DNA of 64,000 nucleotides from Loxodes magnus (taxonomy: Eukaryota > Ciliophora > Karyorelictea > Loxodida > Loxodidae): positions 310,001-374,000 of the forward strand of contig CAMPDV010000083.1 in NCBI GenBank assembly GCA_946699065.1, written 5' to 3'. The translations under genes and the position numbers were made by a program. Of this stretch, positions 10,273 through 23,198 are shown one piece after another (the first letter of the stretch is position 1; each line of letters starts with the position of its first letter). Below the pieces are notes generated by a model. That model was not told the origin of the DNA, made no database searches, and saw nothing but the letters and a program-made list of their open reading frames with translations.

Positions 10273-10868
10273 TCAATTTTTACTACCTAAGTTGTTAGGC
10301 AGCTCTAATTTCTTTATCTTTCCTATTTTTGCTTTTTTTATTCAGCATTAAAGCTTCTCAAAACTGAAATCTTCTCGTGTTTATACATTTCAAAATCGAA
10401 ACCATTTTCATTTCCCATTTTAATTTAGTTCAGTCAATCATCTAAAGTTTTTCTTTATGCTCCTAAAAGCTCTGCAGCTTTTTCGAGTTTAATTTGCTTT
10501 AGCGTTCCATTATTGTCTTTAAAACCTGTAAACATTTTTCTTTGCAAAAACACAAAATCAATTACCTCTTTTATAGTCTTTTCCTTTTATCTATGAACTT
10601 TTTTAATTATTTTGCTTTCACTTATGTTTAGATTATTAATCATTGCTATTTCTATTTTTATATCGCAACTTTCAGGAATGTTTTCATAAAGTGCTTATTT
10701 AATGTACTTTGAATTTTTAACAGCCTTAGTAAACATGTATGTTTTTCTATTTTCTTTGAAGAAGTAAATTCTTGATGGCAGAATATTTTAATTTGGCAAT
10801 CTTTCTTATATCTGAAGAAACAGAGAATTAGCGAGCTCTTAAAAATCAAATTAGATTAAGTTGAACAT
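10273..10868 (-). CDS. Putative helix-turn-helix protein of a ciliate-type family (one frame break)
   Basis: From the ATG at 10868 the frame encodes about 175 residues. They end in a conserved-looking block: AAELLGAQRKTLDDWLNQIK, then a G-FDF motif and HEKISVLRSFN. AA-LG-x-(S/R)KKTLDD resembles a helix-turn-helix recognition helix. From memory, similar 'KSLDDYL...GFDF...KVGVLR' blocks occur in many uncharacterised ciliate proteins; I cannot verify this. One TGA reads as Trp (DDWLN). Past the block the frame meets no TGA for hundreds of bases. If the T7 run at 10333-10339 were one base longer, the frame would end after LELPNNLGSKN at the TGA at 10275-10273, giving about 198 aa. A homopolymer length error is therefore suspected. 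It lies alone between the SINE-like unit and a long spacer. Confidence 0.55.
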
Positions 10869-12578
10869 CTAAAGTTGCATTATAGTGAATCCTTAATCTA
10901 CAATATATTTACTCTTATCAAGTAGATATCAATTTACTTTCACTTATTATCTCATTATAACTAAAACTATTTATGATGCTTAAATAATCTCTTATCTAAT
11001 TAATATAGTAATAATTCCTATTATTACTTTTTTCAATTCATTTCTATCTATCTTATAAATAAATTTCCTAATGAACGTACAAAATTACATTTTTAGAGAA
11101 ATTATCATCTTCTCACATTTTTATTGAGAACAAACTTAATAATTAAGTTAATCTAATATACACTTTTTTTGATTATGAAGTTATGGTAAATGCTTATTTT
11201 GCTTAATAGATGTTAGAAGGAAGTTGTTTTCTATAGTTCTTAAGTTATTAGAAATTTATAAGAAATCCAAGAGCTTTTTCACTTTTTTAAAAGGAATTTT
11301 AGGTCTTATGAGAATATTAAAAACTAACTTTATTTCTTTACTTTACCTCCCAATTTTCTGGATATTACTCTGAATTTCTTTTAAGATTTTATTATAAAAT
11401 ATTTTATTATTTTACTTCAGTAAATTATTAAGCTAGCAGTGAATAAATAAGAGAAAAGAAGCAAGAGAGAATAACCTTCTATGTAAAAGATATTTATTAT
11501 TTCATCAACTTATTAACTTAAGCCAGACTTTTTATTTCCATGTTTTATTGCTACATCGTTATTTTGTACTTTAGTATGCAAATTAATTCGTCAATAGTAT
11601 ATCCCTATTAATTACTTCTAGTACATTTAGAAGACAAACTCTTATACTATTAATATTCTAATTATTTTACTTAGATAGCAATAGATTTAACTTTAATTTA
11701 TTTGTTTAGTCTTTTCTAGTTTTTTTAATTTTCACACCAATCTAGCTTGTAATTAAATCTCCATTAACTTAAATCAAACTAGTTTTATATTAGTTTATAT
11801 TATAATCATTTTAGACTTTATGGGAAAGAAAATCTGATTTGAAGGAAATAAAATTCGTGGTTTCCAAAATTTAAATTGGTATTTATTAAGTAGTTAGGTT
11901 TATAGAATTTAAGGTAAGGATAATAATGAAGGGTTAATTAAATATACTCTAAATAGAAAACGCTATAGTTAAAAAATAATGAAGAGCATCGTTTAAATAA
12001 ACTTACAGTAATCCCTTTTATAATTATCTCACCTAAATTTTAATAACTGTATTTAAAATGAAAATAAAGAGAATGTAGAATCTTTTTAGAGTAAGACAAA
12101 TATAAAATTAGTATTTGAAGATTGATATAAAGATAAATGATTGAACCAATAAAATAAGACTTCCTAGAGTTTAAAATCTTAAATAAGCTTTAATTAATAA
12201 ATTAATATCCCTCAAGTAAAAATCAAAACCTTTTCTTATTTAGAAATTTCATTTAGCAGCAAATCATTCTTTTTATTTCTAAGGAAAGGATAAGTTAGCT
12301 CACTTTCTATGTCTAAAATCCTTTAAGGGAAAATCAATATTTTAGAGCAAAGCTACAAAATTTTTAACCCTTGAACGAAGCAAAGTCCGAAACAGATCAC
12401 TAAGCATAAATTTTAAGTATTCTCACTAAATCTTGTTTATGATGATAAAATAATATAAAATGAAAAGCATATAAATGAAAGGATAGCAAGCATCTACGCA
12501 TACAGAGAGTATATAATCAGCATGTTATAATTAATTTTTTGTTTCTTCTTTTTATAGGAGGTTAAGTATTCAATTCAA
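10869..12578. other. Long AT-rich spacer, no gene seen
   Basis: Low-complexity AT-rich DNA without a convincing frame on either strand. Confidence 0.5.
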
Positions 12579-12920
12579 ATGAAAGGCATCGCAAAGCAAA
12601 GGCAGTTCAAACTTAATATAGTACTTAAGGAAATATTTCCCAAATATCCCATTAAAAAAGAGCAGCATGAAATCTTAAAAATGTTAACTACGTTCTAATA
12701 TACTGTTTTCATTTTATATTCTAATTCTTAAACCAGAATTATAACTGCTATTTTAGTCTTTTCTTATTAACACCTTTTTAAAATGTGTAAATTAAATAAA
12801 TATTATTAAATTATCCTAATCCAACTAATATTAAAACAGTGTAAGCTGATAGACAAAAATCTTATACTATGCTGTTTAAAGATATTTTATTTTAAATTAT
12901 CGATGCTTGCTAAATAATGA
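12579..12920 (+). CDS. Possible small protein, weak
   Basis: ATG at 12579 to TGA at 12918-12920, 113 codons, with the last sense codon TAA (Gln). The first 40 codons (MKGIAKQRQFKLNIVLKEIF, then KYPIKKEQHEIL) are richer in G and C than the surroundings and look protein-like. The remainder is AT-rich and could be noncoding. A TTTCTTCTTTTTATAG stretch just upstream resembles a 3' splice site, so this could be the last exon of something larger. No family recognised. Confidence 0.25.
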
Positions 12921-13744
12921 TATTTCAGCTTATTTAAAAGAATATAGCAATTGAAGTTTAGCCATTATTTTTTATTATATGAAGAGTATTTAAATAAAGG
13001 TAAAGAAATAAAAGGAATATAATCAAATTAAGAGAGTAGTTACAGTAACTTTCAAGAGAATCAAATTTCTAAGCATAGTTTGATTATAGTTCCTCTAATT
13101 ATAAAATGATGAAATTATTGTTATGCTCTTTGAAGGAACTCACTGCTTAGAATGATAACTCTCCAAATTTTTAGGCTTTTTAAAATAAAATCCATCTTTT
13201 ATATAATAGAGAAGCACTATTCTTTATCACCTTTAACTCATAAAACAAAAGTCATAAATTAAATATTTTTTCTAGTTGAAGAATAAAATGAGATTTTATA
13301 AAAGCCTGAAAAAAAGATTTTATAGTCTTAAAAAGCAAAAAATTAATTTAAGTAGAAATAGATAAACTTAAATATAAGGAATATAAAGCTATCATATTTG
13401 GAACAAGAAACTTTAAAAATGACCAAATGCTTATAAATTTAAATTTAGTTTAGAAATTAAGTTTAATGTGTAATGATAATTAAATCAATAAAATTAAGAT
13501 TTTAAAATTATCTAAAATATCTTTGATAAGAGAGGGATTATTAATTTTAGCTATATAATTTATTACTATCTAAATATTGAAAGTCAATTTATTATCTAAT
13601 TTGCTAAAATTAAGTTTCGATATATTAAGATTGATTGTGATGGTTTTCTTTAAAGTAAATTTAGATATAGGAGGATTTTAGTTTGTGCTGTATTACAAAA
13701 ATTAAATATATAAAATTCTTTAAAATTTAGTGTCTTAATTAAAT
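12921..13744. other. AT-rich spacer, no gene seen
   Basis: No coherent frame. It separates the weak ORF from the 3' end of the cNMP-binding-domain gene. Confidence 0.45.
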
Positions 13745-15403
13745 TCATTAAGGGAATAGCTTTCTTTTTTTTGGTGAAACAGTTTTATTTTTCATGCGTT
13801 CCATTGGCACACGCTATACAAGTTTACTAATGTTAAAGGCATTTGATTCTTCATTTTTATTTTCTTCATGCTAAGCAAACTTAACATTTAGTTTTAAAGT
13901 TGGCCTTTCTTATCCTTATTTGACAAACTTGCCTAAGGATTATCTAGTATTCTAGTCAAATAATAATGAAAGTCTCGTAAATTTTTTTTAAACTAAATTG
14001 ATGGGACTTTAAGGAGAGTCAAGCTACAAATTTATCAATTTAATAGCTTCTTCTAGATTACTTGCTCTGGAAGATTTCATTTCAGGTATCTCATTTTAAA
14101 CATTTATATTCCTTGAACTTTTTTTTGTTGAAGTAGAAAATTTAACTTTCGGAAGATTTCAATAAGGTCTTGGCTCAATAGGTTAAACAACATTTTTAGT
14201 CTATTAATTTTGATTAGACTTAAGGCAAAAAGGAAATTTGTAAGTATTATAAAATATTTTTAGATCTTCTTAAAAGGTTGGACATTTCTCCATAAGTTTA
14301 GCAGGTTCATCTTTTTATAATGCTTTTTCTCAAAGTTAGTTAAGTTTTGTGAAAGTGTTACCCTACTAGTTAGATAAAGCAATACCACGTAGCATTTTTA
14401 ACTCAATAGTTCGAATAGTATTCTTTACCATGAAGCTGTTATTAAGTCTCTTAATCAATTCACTTTCAAGGTTTTATAAGTTTTAAGGGATTTTCTTTTT
14501 CAATAGGAAATTTACCTAAATTTAGTCTGTAAGTTAACTGGAAATATTTTATACTTCTTATTTGCTAATGAATAGAGTAATCACTTCTTAAGAGTTAGCT
14601 ACTATTGAAAAAGGTTCACTTGTTTCTAAAATGCAACTTTCTCCAAAATAAGTTCCTTTATTTAGTACATTTTGTTTCAAAGCTCTTTCTTTTGTTGATT
14701 GGATTTGTGCACAAATTCCTTCACAGAGAAAATAAAGTCCATCTGAAATGCACATTTAAGCAACTATAACATTATACTTTTAGAAAATTCGGTATTTTGA
14801 CAAATTTAGCAATCTAAGTAAAATTTTCTCATTTTAATCCTCGATGTCTGGAAGACATCTTGCAATACCTTTTATTCTATCTCAGCAGAACGAAGATACA
14901 ACTTTTCTAAAACTCTTAAGAAAATTATCTCTATTTATTGAGACCATTCTAGTTCTTTCTGTGCATCTAGCTTTAAATTAAGTTTCTTGCTAAGAAAAAA
15001 TTCAACTTTCACCTAAAACCATACCTTGTCCTATTTTCTCGTCTTTTTAATATATTTTACAGCCAGTTCGAGGATTAATATTCTATAAATATAGTTGGAT
15101 ATTTCCTTTTATAACAACGAACAATTCACTAATCTCTTATCCTACATCAAAAAGAACCCTTCCTTAACGAAAATCATTCCACTTAAAAAACTCAACAAGC
15201 TCACTCATCTGGAGATTAACATTAAGTTTCTAGAAAACTTAATAAAAATTAGTGTTAAGTTTAAGAAAAACAGAAAGTCTACCTTTAATATACTAGTTTT
15301 TATTTCCATTCTAAACATCCTTTCTTATCATTCAATTTTGCATATTCATCTACATACAAATTTAAGCCTCAACATGAATCCTTAATAAATCTCTGGCTTT
15401 CAT
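13745..15403 (-). CDS. Protein with two cyclic-nucleotide-binding-type domains
   Basis: ATG at 15403, stop TGA at 13747-13745 preceded by TAA (Gln); 552 aa, no intron needed. Domain 1 spans about residues 75-165 (FDVGQEISELFVVIKGNIQL ... GQGMVLGES) and domain 2 about 190-290 (DGLYFLCEGICAQI ... GTYFGESCIL). These are the beta-roll and phosphate-binding-cassette signatures of PKA-regulatory, PKG and CNG-type domains. In both cassettes the Arg expected about nine residues after G-E is not there (Thr or Pro at the aligned site), so classical cAMP/cGMP binding is doubtful. No kinase domain, membrane segment or dimerisation/docking helix is evident. The C-terminal half is polar, S/P/K-rich and ends PKKRKLFPQ, a possible nuclear signal. 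TGA codes Trp in GESWIF and SFCWDR. Best reading: a PKA-regulatory-like or orphan cNMP-domain protein. Confidence 0.85.
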
Positions 15404-18400
15404 TTCCCTGTAAAATTATAATATTTCTTGTAATACTAACAAATTTCGTTTTATTTTGTGTCAATTAACCTCTGATAAAGTAATATTATAAAGGTATGTT
15501 TAGATATATGGAGTCTCTTAATCTTAATCATATTGTGTGCATTTTTTTATATTTTCAATTAACATTTACCTTAAAAATCAAAATTGGAGTAAAATTTTGA
15601 AGCTATTATCAAAGATAGCTTAATTTAAGATACTAACTCTCTTTCGTTTGCTATCTTTTTTTCTAGGTGTTTGAATATAAAGACATAGAATGATTGCCAA
15701 TTCGCAAAATCTAGAGCAAAGAGAATCTTAGTAGTTGAGTTTGAAATGATGTAAAGTATCTGCTGATTAAATCTAAGCAAATAATTGAAAAAGTGTAGAT
15801 TATAATAGAAATAGTACATGGTAAGGCAAAGTTAGTCGAACATAATGATTAGCAATCTACTTTACCTTTATTATTCATTAGATTATCCAAATGAACTGAT
15901 TTACTCTGAAGAGAGATGTTTGAACTTAATAAGAAAGAAAGATTGTAAATAAGTAGTAACAATGTTAGAAAAAGTGAGCTAATCATTTGTCGATCAATTT
16001 ACTTCAAAGATATTAAATAATACTTTCTATTTAGTATTCCATAGCATGAAACATAAAATTATGTCTTATATATCACTTGAAAGTAATAAAAACCATTATT
16101 AAACATTACCATTTATAACTAATTTCATTCCACTCAAATAAATAAATTAAAATAAACCTTTCTTGTATTTTTTCTTTTCTATAATAGATTAAACAAATAA
16201 AAACGTTTATCTATAATTAATAAGACAGTTAGTTAGATTAATAATAAAGCTTTGCTGGCTATATTGTACTAATTAATAATTTTCTGGGGATCTAATTAAA
16301 TAAAATTAATACTTTAAAGCTTTAATTTTTGATTTAATTGTTTTATCTAACTTCTTAATAATCTTCTTACTAAGCCAAATGACTTCCATAGCACTACATA
16401 ATTTCTTTATTATTATGCTTTTTATAAAGCAAACATAGCCAGTATTAAAAGATTGTTGCTCATGTTACTTCTAGTTTTAGTATAAAATATAAAATTAAAT
16501 TTTAGTTTAAATTGTCTTATCTTTATAAGCATCTTACACAAAACCCAGTATCTTAAAATAAGGGATATCTCTTTGTTAAAGCTAATAACAAATTTCTACG
16601 AAATATAGTCAAGAATAAATTCTCTACTATAGAATTATTAAAACATTAATTGAACATTTATTAGTTTTAGCATTGATTGCTTATTGCCAGATTACCTTAC
16701 TTAATACAGAGAAATACAAAACCTTAAATTCTTCCTTGTAAGACTAAAATCAAATTCCACATGGAAAATAGCAAAGAAATGCTAGATTTTATTTTCTCTT
16801 CTTGTAGTTAATTAGAGGTATTACCCAATATTTCCTTAGTTTAATTAAAAAAGAACTTAGGAAAGGCGGTTCTATCATATCATTAGCAGTATCTTAATTA
16901 GCTTAAATAATCTTTTTAGTTTAGCACTAACAACATGATATAGAATGAATTCTAAATAGAAGCTACTCTAATTGAAAAATAGCAATCTTTCTCTCTTTAA
17001 TTTAATTTGATCACTATAGTTCTTTTTTAATTAAAAGGATTGATGATTATAAAGAGTAATTACTTTAGCAGTACTAAAGAATAATAGATTTCTACTAATA
17101 AGCATTTATAGCTATAATGATGATATAAAGTATTAAACTAGCTTATACTTATTATTTACTAGCTAACTTGTTTTATATTAAAGCTTTAGTTAATAAGAGC
17201 TTCTTAGATGTTTTCTTTATTTAAATTCGAGTAATTGATATAAATGTATAATTACTAATTTTATCTGAGACAAGCTATAGAATAGTAAAGAAGAAAGAGA
17301 GATAGTTTATCATGTAATTGATTCCTACTATTACTTAGATATAGCTTTGTCATTGAACCAATATTAAATAAAAGGTTTTTGTATGATAATGAAAGCTTTA
17401 TCTATAGCAAGTACTTATAAAGCCTTCATTAAATAATTAGATATTAGCACTTCTAGATATTATATAAGTGTATCTGAACTTAATTTCCTTTAAATAGCAT
17501 TAATAGCAATGAAAGTAGTGTAAAGAAATTTGAAATAAGCAATAATAATATAGAGAATCAAAGAAATATGAAATGAACAGAAATAGTAATAGGAAGAAAC
17601 TATTATATTTACCTTATTAATTAGCAGTTTAAAATATTCATTTTCCATTCTTTCTTAATAAGCTATTTAAGAATTGATTTGATGACTTAAAGATCAAATA
17701 TTTAAGTGAAGCTGCTCATTAATAAACTCTATAATTTATAATAATTGACTAGAAATTATATAGTAGGAGTAATGTAATATAATCGTTTTCATAATTACTA
17801 AGTTAATTTCCTATTGAATCTAATTCTAAAGTAGTTAAAACTAATTAATAGCAAAACTTAAAATTTGAGAAAGAGAAAAGGAAAAAAGTTAAAATAGTAA
17901 AGCAAAAGAAATAGAAAACTGAATCATTACAGCAGTTAAATTTACCATAGTTTCTCAATCCTCATCAAACAAATCAAATTTAAATAGTTCTCTAAAAGCT
18001 GCTTTTATTATATAAAGAGTAAACTAAGAAAACTTATAAATCAAATAAAAATAAATAAGATTATTCGATGGTTATTGGTTCATTCTTTATAAGAATTTTT
18101 AATATTAAACCCTTATATCAAAAATTTTATTAATCTCTAAGAAATTTAAACCAAAAGAAAAGTATAGATATTAGATAGATATCAAATAAAGCTTCACAGT
18201 AATTTTAATATCTAGCAGCCATATATTTTCCACTAAATAAATCAGAGTAGATAAGCTATTTATTAAATAGCTCAGAGTTAATTACTAGAATTTTTAATTT
18301 GAAATTAAATGGAAGTTGACTTAAGCAAATAAATTAAGTAATGTAAAATGACTAAAGATAAAAGAACTTACATAATAGGTTTTTAATTTGATTTGAAAGA

Positions 18401-18639
18401 CTTATATTCTCTATAATATCAAATGAACATAGCCATCAAGCTTCAATTAAATCTGACAAACATTAAAAAAATGAAATAGCCTATCTTTGCAATCATCTTC
18501 AGTAGATGGAAGACTTTCGACAGAAATTGCATTATTCTAAAATATTCTATTGAAATAGGAAAATTATAAAATAAATATTATAAAGGAATAAACTAAATGC
18601 TTTTAAACATCTTAAATATGTTTTACTTTATAATATAAA
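15404..18639. other. Long AT-rich spacer, no convincing gene
   Basis: A plus-strand frame from 15848 stays open to about 16950, but its composition is that of intergenic DNA (see rejected items). The rest has frequent TGA. Confidence 0.45.
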
Positions 18640-19848
18640 ATGAATACTCCTAAATTTCAATCTTTGACTTGTACCTGCTCCTAAAATTACAACAAAGGAG
18701 AAAGATATCCAAAGAAACTAGCTTGTGGTCATACTATCTGCAAATAGTGTGTATTGGTACATTAATAAAATAAATCAACATAGTGTCCTAGATGCTTTTA
18801 AAGCATCTCCTTCGATAATCAGAGTGTAAAAGTCGATTTTTAAACAGCATCAGAAATAGATTAACTAAATTTTTATGAAGATTGAATCAAAATTATAGAT
18901 GAGCACTTAAAGAAAAGTTTGGAAACTTCAAACAAAATTATTAAGTAAGTATGCGATTTCAAAAAGGAAAGAGAGCCCAAAATATTATAGTATTCTTAAG
19001 ATTTAAAAAAAAGAGTCTATGAACTATAAGCTTAAATGAACAGCAAACAGCCTTTAGAATATAATACATCTTAAAAATCATTTGATGAAATTTAAAACAA
19101 AATTACAGATTTAACTTAGAATTAAGAAAAAGACTAGTTGAAAGTATTAATTCTATATAAATTGACTAATTGTGATCATTGACATAAGGCAGATGAACTT
19201 ATGTAAAAGTTAAAAAAAACTTCAGATTTTTTATTTCCTTGCTAGGAGTATCCGAAGTGTATATAGTGATTTACTCCTATAGATTATAAAAAATTAATAG
19301 GAGTTGATTATTAATATGCTTAAATATATAAAGATTAGGTTAAAGCTTTCTTAGAATGATGGTATTTAAATTAGGATAAAAACTTTGATGATTATTTAGC
19401 TTCATCTTAATAGCCTCAAATAATAAAAGCTTAGTTCATTTAGTAATAATCTTAAACTTAGTAACCAAGATTTAATCCAAGCAACAATATAAATTATTTT
19501 TATTCAGACTAATCAGCAAATCAAAGTTCTTCACATTCTGAAATATAGGCTCAATAACAAGTCTCAAAAGCTCTTTGTTAAAAGGAATAAATATAAAGGG
19601 ATCTTGTTACCTTAGGCTGCTTACATTAAACCTGTTAATTTTGTCTTTAAGAAGAATTAGAGAAATAAACTAATGGATATTTTGTAGTTAATACTAATGA
19701 ATGAAAAGGCGAAGTATGTTGTAAGAGATGCAATTATAAAATAACTAATAATGATATAAAAAATATAATTGGAGAATAAAAATTCTAATAATATTAATCC
19801 TAAGCTATGCAAAGAAATAACATTTGCTCACAGAAGCCAAACTAATGA
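18640..19848 (+). CDS. Zinc-finger protein: N-terminal RING-like and C-terminal C/H-rich module
   Basis: ATG 18640, stop TGA 19846-19848 preceded by TAA (Gln); 402 aa. Residues 9-52 form a RING-like finger: LTCTCSQNYN, then ACGHTICKQC and STQCPRC. The first pair is C-x-C instead of the usual C-x2-C. After a K/E-rich helical middle comes FPCQEYPKCIQWFTPIDYKK. Near the C-terminus is a second cluster, GCLHQTCQFC ... EVCCKRCNYKITNNDIKNII. The two segments CxxW/Y-x-(F/I)TPxDYKKLIG and CxRCNYKITNxDIKNIIG resemble each other, suggesting an internal repeat. Sense TGA occurs as Trp four times (EDWIK, DHWHK, LEWWY, NEWKG). An E3 ubiquitin-ligase role is the usual reading of a RING but is inferred only. 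It stands alone between long spacers. Confidence 0.8.
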
Positions 19849-22436
19849 ATTATGAACATTAATTTAGACTTTTTAAGATTTATATATTTAAGTCTTTTAT
19901 TTTACTAAACCATAAAATAATATCTACAAATCATTCTATTACTTTATTACCTTTCCAAGGAGTTAGCCTTAGCAATTATTATTTTTTTATTTTCCTCGTC
20001 TATTTTAAGCAATATTAAAGTTTAGTTAGATATAAAGTAAAGTAGTAGAAAATTAGTTGAAAGGTAATATTTAATATAAGCTTTTATTCTGAAATTGTTA
20101 GAATGAAAGCTTTTAAAAATGCTTGAAAGTGTAAAAAGCAATAATAAAAAACTTGGTAAATAAAATTTGTAGATTTGAAGTTATTTATCATTATTCTAGA
20201 TTATATGAGAAGAAGGTAGATTATTATTATCATAAGTGCTTTTAACTTTCTTTATGAAGCAGACCTTCTTTATTGTGAGTTTAAAGCTAATGCTTTATTT
20301 TTGATGTTGTAAAGGAAATTTGAATACCTCAGCTTAATATTTTAAATACTTTTAAATCTTCAATGTTCTTAGAACTTTCTAATTAACTCCAATCTCAAAA
20401 AAATTAGTTTATGATAGTTTCATAAATAGATTAAATACTAAATAGGATTTTAGCAAACTATATTAATATTTAAGAATGAGTGCATATTGAATGACCAAAT
20501 TCTTTAAGTTATATTAGCATTTAGTAATTGTACAAGACAATGATAATATGAACCAAATCAATTAAAATTAAATTAAATACTTATGATTCAGTATAAAATG
20601 TATTGCTATTAACTTCTTTCTAAGGTGTAAATAGGATTCATTTCTTTTAAATTTTTAGTAACAAGCAACTATTCTGATATAAGATAGATTGGTATTATCC
20701 TATTTAAAATCAACATTATTGAGATGAATAGTTATTAAAGAACCATCATTATTAATTTAAAGTTAACTTTAGATATTTACTTTCTTGATAAGATAAGTCT
20801 GCTGCTTTTTTAAATTATTTAATAAAGCTATCCTCAATAAGAATTCATTAGATAGTTATTCATAAGCATCTTATAATCAATTTTACTTAATTGCAGATAT
20901 CTTTTAATTTAAGATATGACTTTGAATATTTACCTTTCTACTTTTAATTTCCTTTTATAAAGCTTCATAGTTCTATTTCAAATCTGTTTATTTGGCAACT
21001 ACTTAAGAGATTGTAAAAAGCTATAATTAACATACTGAAAACACTTAAATTAAGAAACTGAGTAATGTTAGCTTTATAAATTTCCATTAGCAGCAAAATT
21101 AATTTTCTATGTCTCTTGTTTTTCTTAAGCTTGTACAATCTTCAGTTGTATAGTTAAATACTCAAGCTTATTTACTCAATGGCAAAGCTTTATTTAAAGG
21201 TTTATAAATAAAGCAGCTAACTATTTAAATAATACGACTAAAAGCTCTATTTTAGAATAGAATAATTAGAAGTTATAAGGAAATAACTAAACAAACAGTG
21301 ATAAGCATTGATAAAGTAATTAAATCTTAGAGTATCTAGGCTAACTAGTAATGAAATAACCTATTTTATTAATTCTTCTATCTAATTAAAAGCTAGAGAC
21401 ATTACAAAAAAAAAGAAGAATGAGGTTATTTAAGTTTAAATTTAAATTTTTGCTTTGCAGAGAGTCAAAATAAATTAAAACATTTATAGGAAAGAATTGA
21501 TTTTCAAAATTTTGAACTGAATTAAAAAAATACACAAGGAAATAGAAATAAGTAAAGTAAATAATAATTAAGGCTAGATAGTTAAAACTTATTATTTTTA
21601 TTATACGTTGTATTAGTCTTGTGTAGTTAATTAATTTCTACTTGAAAGATTTCTTTAAAAATTTGGGAAATAAAATAACAAAAAAAGGATAAATTTAAAA
21701 CTTTTTTATAGGTATACAATCAATTATCATATAAATAACTAAGATTCAGTTCTTGAAAAGAACTATTTCTAATGCTTATTTAAAGCAAGATATATATAAG
21801 CAATAATTACTTTTTCCTTATTTTATATCCAGAAGGAGATGAGATTAAAAGAAAAAGTATTAGATTAATTTTAGATTTATAAATGTGCTAGAAGCTGCTT
21901 AAACTTATACTACTAACTTATTAATTTGAAAGGAAAGATACTAAAATGTAAACTTTGTTTTAACGTTTCAGCATCTGAAAATAATTTATTGGTTCATGTT
22001 ATAAAAAAGGTGCTTTAATAACTTAAATACCAACTTATACAAATGTAAATAGTAGCTTTAAGCTTAATTAAGCTTCATAATAAAATGAGAAGTATAGAAG
22101 ATAAGTAATGTATAGATCAGCTCTTTTAATATAGTTTAAGAATACTAAAAATAAAATATAAATACTCAATCATTTCATGCACTTTAATATTTATGTTTTG
22201 GGAGTATAAGATACTAAAGCTATTAAGTTAAAAGGAGTTATTATATCATATTATTAAGTCGAATGGCAAAGAAATAATGTACTTTTTTTAGCAAACTAAT
22301 AAGTTTATCGATAGATGTGAAGAAAAGTTATAAACGAAAATAGATTTGCTAAGCTAGAGTAAAAGAGCAAGGATAGAACATAAAAATATGTAAATTATAT
22401 AGTTAAATACAAAAATAAAATCTTCCAAATTTAAAA
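19849..22436. other. Long AT-rich spacer, no gene seen
   Basis: No coherent frame, RNA-like structure or repeat was recognised by eye. Confidence 0.45.
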
Positions 22437-23198
22437 ATGTCGTAAGAACCTCTTTTAGAAGATTTTGCTTTTAAAGTAGATAAAAATAGTATTCCAAGCC
22501 CTTAAGATGAATCATTTAGATAAGGTAGAACTACTCAATCAAAAAGTAAATCTATTCTTGGAGATTTGCTAGATTAGGAAAAAATAAGAACTTGCAAATC
22601 AACTTAAGATTTTACCCAATACATTTCCTTTAAAACAATGGCTCGAAAGCTTAATAATCACATTATTGTTCACTTTTTTTATAATTATGACAAAGGAAAG
22701 CATTATAATTTTGAGTTAATAATCCAAGATTATCATTCTTGTAAGGAAATAGCTATCTATGCTTTATAGGCTTTATATAAATCTGTCTTAGCCGATACTG
22801 GTAAATCAATTCCTGTCATGTGAGAGAAATATATACTTAGAGCAGCTAAAAAAAACGGTTAGCCTAAAACAGATTATCCTCCACTAGATTATAATTAAAA
22901 TCTAGCAGAGACAGGTTTAATTCATGTTTGTCTCTGCTACAACAAATTAGACTAGAAGAGAAAAGAAGAGATGTAAGAAATTCATGATACAAAAGATATT
23001 CCACAAATTGATAACAAACTAGAGCAGATTGAAGAAGAGTCTTACGAAGAAGATCAACCCTAATAGAAAAAAAAATGCTGTGAAAGATTTTTAGAATTAT
23101 TTAGAAATAAAAAAGTAAAAAAAGATTAGAAAATCAACAAAAAATCTCTGGATACAATTAAAGCAGGAGTAATAGCTTCTTCACATGCTCAAGTTTGA
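22437..23198 (+). CDS. Unknown 253-aa soluble protein
   Basis: ATG 22437, stop TGA 23196-23198. The N-terminal 60 residues are polar and disordered-looking. Residues about 65-180 look like one compact alpha/beta domain (NNHIIVHFFYNYDKGKHYNF; CKEIAIYALQALYKSVL; a D-YPPLDYN turn; GLIHVCLCYNKL). An acidic stretch (EEESYEEDQPQ) and a basic tail with KKKCCERFLELFRNKK follow. One TGA reads as Trp (PVMWEKY). I do not recognise the family. The central layout recalls ubiquitin-like or small adaptor domains, but no signature residue supports that. No signal peptide or membrane segment. Confidence 0.75.

Noticed and set aside
15095..15385. 96-aa standard-code frame on the plus strand
   Set aside because: It is the antisense shadow of the cNMP-binding-domain gene.
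15848..16950. Plus-strand frame of about 365 codons with no TGA under the ciliate code
   Set aside because: Codons are those of bulk AT-rich spacer, with no domain, no composition change at the ends and equally bland adjoining frames. With TGA as the only stop, long empty frames arise by chance in such DNA.
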